A stretch of DNA of 64,000 nucleotides from Undibacterium_A arcticum (GTDB lineage Bacteria; Pseudomonadota; Gammaproteobacteria; Burkholderiales; Burkholderiaceae_D), in the NCBI RefSeq assembly GCF_042660705.1, contig NZ_JBHSUQ010000001.1; one strand, written 5' to 3'. Within the stretch, counting starts at the first letter, position 1. Each line of letters opens with the position of its first letter. Shown here one piece after another: positions 55,742 through 64,000 of the stretch. A program made the translations under genes and the position numbers. A model generated the notes under the pieces. The model did no database searches. It worked only from the letters and a program-made list of their open reading frames with translations, and was not told the origin of the DNA.

Positions 55742-56821
55742 TCACGGATTGCGCACGATTACGCCATCCGTGATTTTGACTTTATCACCAACCCGAAAGC
55801 CAGGTTCGGCGGCAAAGGTAACGGTTTGTGTCGCGCCGTTTTGCAGACGAACCAATACCTCATAGTGATTCGAAGCGCGCGAGTTGCCTTCGATGGTACG
55901 ACCAGCATACGCACCGCCTACCGCACCGGCTATTTCAGCTGCGGTCCGACCCTTGCCGCCGCCGACCTGGCTACCCAGCAAAGCACCGACGACACCACCG
56001 CCGATCGTGCCGAGATAGCCGCCTTCGCCTTTGACTTCGATGAGATTGACTGCTTCAACCGTGCCGCAGTTATTGCAAACGCGGGCGACGCGTACTGGCG
56101 CCGGGGCTGCCGCGGTTTGCAAGGCTTTACCCAGGATGACGCTGGTAACGCGCTCACCCACGCGCAGATTGGCCGTGACGATGCTGTTCGACGCGATCCG
56201 ATCGCGATTCCTGATCGTGTAGGTGTTGGCATATTCGCCGCTGCTCACCTCTGGCAACAAGATCTTGCCCTTGACGCCGTTGATGGCGATATCGACTTTT
56301 CCGCCAGGGGTGCCGAATATCGTGAAATGCAAATCATTACCGCCGCTTAAGTCAGGAATCGGATCGACATTGAAACGCTCTATTTTTGGCTGCGGCCCCG
56401 GCATGGCTATCGCATTGTGCTGACCGACGCCAACTTGCAAGGATTCAGTCAGGACCGCGCTGGCGACCTGATTACCGACGCGCAGATTGGCAGTTACCGG
56501 GCTGCGTGCAGCAATGTTGTCGCGGCCGCTGATCGTGTAAGTGCCTTCGTATTGCCCGGCTTCAACTTCAATCAGCGTCAGATTGCGCGTTGCGCCTGCT
56601 ATGCGCAAGCTCGCCACGCCCCCTGGCGTCCCGTAGAGCTCGAAATTGAGCTCGACCCCGGGGGCCAGTCGACGGACTTCATCGACATTGAAACCTTCAA
56701 TGCGTGGTGTAGCCTGGGGTCCGCCAGGCTGTTGTGCGTGTACCTGGCCTGGCAGGAGTGCCAACGGCATCAGCGCTGACATGGCGACCACCCCGGCAAA
56801 GAATTTTTGTGTAATTTCCAT
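55742..56821 (-). CDS. Exported protein with duplicated domain and glycine zipper
   Basis: A 359-residue protein with signal peptide. Residues about 40-135 and 147-240 are two tandem copies: RIEGFNVDEVRRLAPGVELN / KIERFNVDPIPDLSGGNDLH and EAGQYEGTYTISGRDNIAAR / SSGEYANTYTIRNRDRIASN. The C-terminal part has a glycine zipper (TIGGGVVGALLGSQVGGG) and the SlyB-like ending VGDKVKITDGVIV. A paired Cys motif (VCNNCG) sits between. Likely an outer-membrane-associated stabiliser; role unknown. Upstream of the phospholipase D gene on the same strand. Confidence 0.75.
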   Translation of the reverse strand: MEITQKFFAGVVAMSALMPLALLPGQVHAQQPGGPQATPRIEGFNVDEVRRLAPGVELNFELYGTPGGVASLRIAGATRNLTLIEVEAGQYEGTYTISGRDNIAARSPVTANLRVGNQVASAVLTESLQVGVGQHNAIAMPGPQPKIERFNVDPIPDLSGGNDLHFTIFGTPGGKVDIAINGVKGKILLPEVSSGEYANTYTIRNRDRIASNSIVTANLRVGERVTSVILGKALQTAAAPAPVRVARVCNNCGTVEAVNLIEVKGEGGYLGTIGGGVVGALLGSQVGGGKGRTAAEIAGAVGGAYAGRTIEGNSRASNHYEVLVRLQNGATQTVTFAAEPGFRVGDKVKITDGVIVRNP

Positions 56822-57135
56822 GAATTTCCCCGGTTCATTGATGCGATCGATTCAGATGAATCCATCGACATTACTAATGCCTACGGTCGCAAGATAAACC
56901 GGCCTGGCAAGAATGGTCTGTGCGCTAACGAACATGGACGTCCATTGCGATCTTGTTGGACGGATCAACTTACTGACTTGCAGTTGATGCATGACATCAA
57001 ACGCTACACCTTTCAGCCAAAATATTCTTGAGCACGCATCGTTTCGTTCCGATGGCCCAACTTCTAAGTTGCCTGCCGATAACATTCGGCAGCCAAAATC
57101 GCATCCAGGTGCTGCTGATTTCAACCCTCTCCCGG
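56822..57135. other. Non-coding region downstream of the cyclic glucan synthase gene
   Basis: 314 bp; no gene and no convincing terminator seen. Confidence 0.4.
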
Positions 57136-60100
57136 CTAGGCAAAGCGCGTATGTACCAATATCTCCACCGCATGTTCGCGCTTGTCATCAACCAGCGGAA
57201 TCACCCCATCGTGCTGCTCGATGCCATCCACCTTCACATTATCAGCAACACCTTCGGCACTGCTTTGCGTCACCACAATCCGATACATCGTATCGCGATA
57301 CCGATAATTTAATTCAAACGTACGCCAGTCACGCGGCAGGCATGGCGTGATAATCAGCTTGTCGCCTGCCAACGTCAAACCCAGCAGCGATTCCACAATC
57401 AACCTGTACATCCATCCCGACGATCCGGTGTACCAGGTCCAGCCGCCACGGCCCACGTGTGGCGATACCGCATACACGTCTGCAGCGACGACATAGGGTT
57501 CAACCTTGTAGGTGGCAATACCCCTGGCAGTCTTGCCATGGTTGACGGGATTGATCATCTGCAACAATTCCCACGCGCGCTGGTTGTCGCCCATCTTGGC
57601 AAATGCCATCACGGTCCAGATCGCCGCATGCGTGTACTGTCCGCCGTTCTCACGTACGCCCGGAACATATCCGCGGATATAGCCGGGATTCTGATCGGAT
57701 TTGTCGAACGGGATCGAGCAACTGGATGATCGAGTCTTCTCGCCGCACCAGCCGGCGGTCGACTGCCTGCATCGCCATCCGCGAACGTTTCGGGTCGCCG
57801 GCGCCGGACAATACCGACCAGCTTTGCGAAATGGAATCGATCTGGCATTCGACGTTTTGTGCGGAACCAAGCGGTGTCCCGTCATCGAAATACGCACGGC
57901 GATACCATTCGCCATCCCAGCCGTTTTGGTCGATATTCTGCCGTAGCTGAGCAGCTTCGGCAGCGCAACGATCGGAGAAAGTCTGGTCGTTGTGGATCGT
58001 GGCGATTTCAGCAAAACGCATCAGCACTTCATAGAGAAAGAAGCTGAGCCAGATGCTTTCGCCTTTGCCGTGTTCACCGACCTTGTCCATGCCGTCGTTC
58101 CAGTCACAGGATCCGATCAGCGGCAGGCCATGTGCGCCAAATTTCAATCCTCTTTCAATCGCACGTACGCAATGCGCATATAGCGTCGCGACTTCCTCCG
58201 AACGGATCGGCAGGTCATAGTAAGAATCTTCATCCTGATTGACCGGACGGCCTTCGATGAAGTGCACCGTTTCATCCAGGACGCCGGTGTCGCCAGTGCT
58301 AATCACATAACGATGAACCGCGAGCGGCAGCCATAGGTAGTCGTCGGAACAGTGGGTCCGGACACCGCGGTCGGTCGGCGGATGCCACCAATGTTGTGCG
58401 TCGCCTTCGATGAATTGATGGGCAGCGCACAACAGCAAATGCGCGCGCACCAGTGTCGGCTCGCTGTGCACCAGGGCCATGGTGTCCTGCAACTGGTCGC
58501 GGTATCCGAATGCGCCGCCGGACTGGTAGTAGCCGCTGCGCGCCCACAAGCGGCAAGCGATGGTTTGGTACATCAGCCAGCCATTGGCGAGGACATTCAG
58601 CGACTCGTCCGGTGTCTTGACTTGTACCGCACCTAGCGTACGCGCCCAGTAGGCTTGCACGGCGTTGAGCGCCTCCTGCGCTGCGGCCCTGCCGCGGTAC
58701 CGCTGCACGAGATTGCCGACATTGGTGTGACGGGTATCGGCCATGCCGAGCATGAACACGATTTCGCGTTGCTGCCCCTGGCCCAGTTCAAACTCCACCT
58801 GCATCGCAGCACATGGGTCAAGACCGGCGCCGAGCTTGCCGGACAAGCGTACACGCTCCATCGCGACTGGGTTTTGCAATGATCCGTTGCGGCCGATGAA
58901 TTCATTGCGGTCGCCGCTGATGGTACGCGCGGTTGTATCGACATCGAAGAACGCAGTGCGCTCGGTGAACTCAGTATTGTACGGATTGCGCGCAAACAGT
59001 GCACCGGTCGCCGGATCGGTTTCGGTGATGATGTGCATTGCCGATTTCGGACGCAGGTCGCCCAGTACCCATTCGACATAACCCGTGGCGGACAGCTTGC
59101 GTATCGTGTCGGAATCATTGCGTATGCGCAGCACCGAATATTTGACCGATGCATCCACCGCAACATACACGGTCAGCTCGGACGCGATACCGTCTTCGAT
59201 ATGCTCGAACACGCTGTAACCGAAACCATGCCGCGTGACATAGTCGCCCTCGCCGCGGCGGGGCAGCGGAGTAGGGGACCAGTAGAGTCCGGTCTCTTCG
59301 TCGCGCAGATAGAACACTTCGCCGCCGGCGTCGCTGACCGGATCATTGGCCCATGGCGTCAGGCGAAATTCATGCGCGTTCTCGCCCCAGGTGTACGCTT
59401 GTCCGCTTTCGGAAATGACGGTCCCGAACTGCGGATTGGCCATCACATTGACCCACGGCGCAGGCGTGACGTGCTGGGCTGAGGTGGTGATCACATATTC
59501 GCGTCCATCCGGCGTGAAACCACCAATGCCGTTCGACAGGATCAGTTCCCGTTTGGGCAAAACAATGCCCTTGCGTGCGGCAATCGATGGGAGATTGCTG
59601 GTCGGTACCAGCCGGGGCACGCGCACATCCCGCAGGTCGCGGCGGTTGAGCTGTTCGGCCAGTGTGCCACGGCTGTCAGTCAAGATCACTCGCGCCACCG
59701 ACTGGAACAGCACCCGGTCTTCATTGGAAATCTGATCGAGCAGTCGCACGAATATGCCGCCCGGACGATCAATCGCGTGGACGCCGGTGACGGTTGAAAT
59801 CAGCCCCATGATCTGCTCCTGCAAGACCTGCCGGTAACCGTTATGCTCTTCGTTCCAGATCACGAGATCGACAGCCAATCCTTTCGAGCGCCAATATGCA
59901 TGCGCCTGCACCAGCTGACGCACCAGCTCGATATTTCCTGATTCTTGATCCGCACCAGCACGATCGGCAGGTCGCCGGAAATTGCATAGCTCCACAAGCC
60001 TGATTGTCCGCGTTGATTGTGGATCAGTACGCTGGCATCAGCGCGCAACAGCGGATTGACGTAAATGACCGAGTTGGCCAGACGTCCATATAGTTGCGCA

Positions 60101-63100
60101 TCGGCCTCGCTGGCATTCAGCTGGCGCAGCACGACCTGACTATGGGTCCACGATAGTTCGACGACACGGTCTGCCAGATGACGATCCTGATATTTTTCAA
60201 TCAGGGTGAGACAGAAATCGCGTGATTCGGCGATGCCGGTCACCATGTCTATGGTTGCCGATTGTTCTGCGTCGAGCGTGATCTGATAACGGATCGCGAC
60301 GATCGGATCGAGCACCGAACCTTGGTTGCCCGCCAGCGGCCCAAGGCCCTGCATCGCTTGCGGCGCGGCGACGGTATTGCCGCGCCCGATGAATTGCATG
60401 CGATCTGTTTCGTACGATATCGCGTCGATGTCGGCGCCATGCACCGCCATCAAATGGAACATCCACGGCATTTTTTCATTCATCGAGCGCGGGCGGCGGG
60501 TGCACAGAATGGCGCGGCACGGATGGACGATTTCAGTCTGTACGAACAGGTTGGAAAATGCCGGATGCATCGAATCTGCCGCTGCGGGTGCCAGCACCAC
60601 TTCCGCATAGCTGGTGATTTCGATGGTTCTGCGCGAGCGCGCGCGATTGGTGATACGGGTACGCCGCAGTTCGATATCGTCTTCCGGCGAAACAACTATT
60701 TCGGTGTGCATGTCGAAGTTGTTGTCGCTGCGACGGAATTCGGCGCGGCCTTCGGAGAAGATCACTTCGTAATTCTTCGGCTGTGTCCGTGTCGGCTGGA
60801 ATGCGGTCGACCAGAAACGGCCATCTTCCATGTCGCGCACATAACAGAACGCGCCCCAGTTATCGCGCGTACTGTCTTCACGCCAGCGGGTAATCGACAG
60901 GTCGTTCCAGCGACTGTAGCTGCCGCCGGCGCTGGTGATCATCACGTGGTAACGCCCGTTGGACAACAGCTGAATTTCCGGTGTTCGGGAGTCGGGACGC
61001 TGCAGTACACGCAGTTGCATTTCCTGATCCATCGATACAGTGCGGATATCGGCCAAGTCCGTTGTGTTCGAATAGGTCGCGGTCGCTTTCGGCACGCGCT
61101 CATGCAGCAGCGACATGGTCGCCTGGAACAGCGGATCGGACTCGAAACGCTTTTGTAACGGACGGTCGAGTAGCAGATACGCCAGCGACAGGAAACCCAT
61201 GCCTTGATGATGCGCCATAAACGAACGGATCACCGCATGGGTCTGTCCGCGCGGCAGCCGTGACGGCGTGTAATCGATCGCTTCATAGAAGCCGAACTTG
61301 CCTTCGAATCCTTCGGCGGACAAATGCTGCAGGTTGGTACATGCTTCTGCCGGCGCCACCATCAATGCCATCATCGATGCATACGGTGCGATCACCAGAT
61401 CGTCGCCGAGGCCGCGCTTGAAGCCGAGACCGGGCACGCCGAATGCGCGGTACTGATAATTCAGGCTGGCATCGAAGGTGTTGTAGCCGGATTCCGAAAT
61501 GCCCCAGCGCACACCGCGCTGGATGCCGTATTCGATCTGCCGTTCAACTGCGGAATGATAGGTCTGATCGAGCAGGGTGTTGGCAAAGGTCGGCATCACC
61601 AGCAGCGGCATAAGGTATTCGAACATCGACCCACTCCACGACAACAGGATCGGCTCGCCGCCGGCGACGGTGAGCTGGCGTCCGAGGGCGAACCAGCTTT
61701 CTTGCGGTAGTTGCCCGTGCGCGATGGCGACGAAGGTGGCGAGCCGTGCTTCGGAGGCCAACAGGTCATAGGAGCTGGCATCGCGGCGGCGTTCGGTGAC
61801 GTTGTAACCGATCGCCAGCAGGTGCGTGGCAGGATCGTACAGGAAGCCGTATTCCTTCCGCGAAAACTCTTCTGCTTGCATCGCGAGCTGTTCGATCAAC
61901 AGCATGCGTTCAGCGGCGTGGCGGCTGCCTTCGGACACCATGAGATTGAGAGCCGAGGCACGTTCCACCTCTTTCGGATTGGTGTGGGCGGCCAGCCGCT
62001 GTCCAAGCGCCGGCGCCAACCTGGTGTGGATCCGCGCCAGCTGGCGCAACGTTGGAATCTCGCCGAGTTCGGGGAAGTCACCGATCCATTCGGACGGTGC
62101 GAGTATCTGTGTCCACGGCGTCAGGAAGCTGAGTTCAGCTAACGCTTCACGGCACTGACTTTCCAGCGCGCGTGCCCATACATTCAATTGCGTGTCGGGC
62201 ACGGTGTCGAGGCTGGCGAGGAAGGTCGCGGCGGAGTGGGTCAGCCGCTCCAGGCAATCGTGGGCGACCATCAGTGTGTCCGGTGCAAACTGGCAGGCGG
62301 ACTCGAGGTCTTTCTCAAACTGGATCAATTTCGCCAGCGGTGCGCTGCCTGCAGTGTCGCGCAGGATTTCATAGGTATCGCGGATGCCGGGGAATACGCG
62401 GGCACCGAGGATCGGTGTATCGAGCAATTCGGTCAAGCCGGGCCGCAGCGTGAGCAGATGACCGGCAAGATTGCCGCTGTCCACCGCCGATACATACATC
62501 GGGTGCAGCGGTTTCAGGTATTGCGTGTCGTACCAGTTGTAGAAATGTCCCTGATAACGTTCCAGGGCGGCCATGGTCCGCAGGGTATTTTGAGTCCGTT
62601 CGATCAATTGCCCGGCGGGGATATAGCCGAAGTCATACGCGGCAAGATTGGCCAGTAGCGACAGGCCAATGTTGGTGGGCGATGTGCGGTGCGCGACAGC
62701 CGCGACAGGATGTTCCTGCATGTTGTCAGGCGGCAGCCAATTGTCTTCCGGGCCGACGTGGGTTTCAAAAAATAGCCACATCTTGCGCGACAGCGATTTC
62801 AGGAACCGCGTCTGCTCATTCGACAAATGCGCGGCGCGGCGTCCGATCGGGCGGCTAATCCAGCATGCAATGGCGGGTGATAAACACCACAGCAGCAGGA
62901 TCGGTGTGGCTGCTTGCAGTGCATTCTGATTGTCCGCGATCAGATAGGCAGTGGTCGCGACCGCAAGCACGGGTGCGATCCACATCGCTCGATAGTAGGA
63001 ATACAGCCCGTTGCCTGACTGACGATTCGCCTCGCTCGATGGATTCCATTCCAGCAGTCCCCGGTGCGAGCACAATATCCGCCATAGGGTCCGGAGGATT

Positions 63101-64000
63101 GCGTCAAGATTGAACCATGCTTCATACGGCAGGAAAATCAGTGTCAACGCAGCATGCGTGAAGTATTGGGTAGTCGATCGCAGCAATGCGGAGAAATGCT
63201 GACGGAACAGCACATCCTCCGGCAAGCGTGCGAGGTTAAAGATGAATGTGCAGACCGATGGAATCAGCAGAATGCCGAGCACCGCACAGGTCCAGAACCA
63301 GGCCGACGGTAACGTGCTCCAGCCTATCAACAATAATGCCGTCAGCGCAAATGGTACGACGCTGCGGCGCAGATTGTCGAACAGCTTCCAGCGCGACAAT
63401 GCCGATAGCGGATTGCGGTGGCGACGGAGCTTGCCGGTCGATGCATCGCGTGCGCCGGGTACCCTCGGCAACAGCCACGATGCAATCTGCCAGTCGCCAC
63501 GTATCCAGCGATGGCGGCGGCTGACATCGGCGCTGTAGCAGGAGGGATATGCTTCATAGAGTTGCACATCGCTCAGCAGGCCGGAACGTGCATAACATCC
63601 TTCGAGCAGATCATGGCTAAGGATCCGGTTTCAGGCATGCGGTCGTGCAACGCATGTTCGAAGGCGTCGACATCGTAGATGCCCTTGCCGATGAACGATC
63701 CTTCGCCGAATACATCCTGATAGACATCGGACGCGGTGCGGGTGTACGGATCGATACCAGTTTCGCCACCGCAAAGCAGTTCATAACGCGATGCGTCGGC
63801 GCCTGGCAGGCTGACTGCCACGCGCGGTTGCAGGATGCCGTAACCTTGACAGACCCGCTGGCGTTTTTCATCGTACTGCGGGCGGTTCAGCGGATGCGCC
63901 ATCGTGGCCACGAATTTCCGTGCGGAATCGCGTGGCAATTCCGTATCGGTATCGAGCGTGATCACATACCTGACATTGGTCAGGCCATCGGTATTGCCAA
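57136..64000 (-). CDS. ndvB: Cyclic beta-glucan synthase (NdvB-like), partial and frameshifted
   Basis: The 3' 6.87 kb of a giant inner-membrane enzyme that makes cyclic beta-1,2-glucans; its start lies beyond the window. The N-terminal side here shows the glycosyltransferase DxD region (MITLDTDTELPRDSARKFVA), CYSADVSRRHRWIRGDWQIA, several membrane helices, then the long phosphorylase-like GH94 domains (MAHHQGMGFLSLAYLL, GSCDWNDGMDKVGEHGKGES with the catalytic Asp, RGYVPGVRENGGQYTHAAIW). Frames change at 63629-63631, 59934-59936 and 57710-57712; correcting small indels restores a single reading. Such glucans act in osmoprotection and host interaction. Confidence 0.9.

Noticed and set aside
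53706..55745. One long fusion of phospholipase D and the following exported protein
   Set aside because: The fusion frame exists only because of the break at 54428-54430; the corrected phospholipase ends at 54310 and the next gene has its own signal peptide.

Overview
The window looks like chromosomal DNA of a betaproteobacterium, most likely an Oxalobacteraceae-type member of the Burkholderiales. This is inferred from protein character (GroES/GroEL, class II fumarase, MaeB-type malic enzyme fused to a phosphotransacetylase-like domain, CysB, the thiL-pgpA-pncC order, GC-rich third positions) and not from a database search. No rRNA, tRNA or CRISPR array was found.

Layout. 1-9.9 kb: minus-strand housekeeping genes (S4 RNA-binding protein, periplasmic sugar-type binding protein, zinc metallopeptidase, fumC, two small envelope proteins), then a class I amidotransferase-like hydrolase, sbcB (exonuclease I), an unidentified broken gene and a GIY-YIG protein. 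10-12.3 kb: the groES-groEL operon with a CIRCE operator, a canonical promoter and a strong terminator. 12.5-17.7 kb: PBP4-type DacB, a MITE-like element, a YjgN-family membrane protein translationally coupled to an M48 peptidase, and two ankyrin-repeat genes. 18-27.5 kb is an accessory block: an IS21 element, an IS110 element, an SRPBCC-ArsR-SRPBCC operon, and a 2.77-kb cassette (MFS exporter plus divergent LysR regulator) bounded by Tn3-family-like inverted ends and a 5-bp target duplication. 27.7-31 kb: lemA with two TPM-domain genes, then pyrF. 31-35.1 kb: a small haem/periplasmic-binding-protein island lying between two copies of the 3' tail of a methyltransferase gene. 35-45.2 kb: methyltransferase, thiL-pgpA-pncC, a glycine-zipper lipoprotein, HU, a rubredoxin reductase/rubredoxin/rubrerythrin module, and maeB. 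45.3-47.2 kb: a group IIC-type intron immediately behind the maeB terminator. 47.4-64 kb: 5'-nucleotidase, a patatin/BamA-type (type Vd-like) protein, an Lrp regulator with a divergent ACT-like gene, CysB, a phospholipase D/cardiolipin synthase-like protein, a glycine-zipper protein with a duplicated domain, and most of a giant NdvB-like cyclic beta-glucan synthase that runs off the right edge.

The main caveat is about 18 apparent frameshifts, many in short homopolymers and including groEL, an essential gene. Most probably reflect consensus or assembly indels, so I annotate these genes as single loci and mark the break points. The most interesting biology is in the mobile DNA: the transposase-less Tn3-ended cassette with an exact TATCT duplication, the duplicated methyltransferase tail around the haem island, the terminator-targeted group IIC-type intron, and two uncatalogued MITE-like elements.
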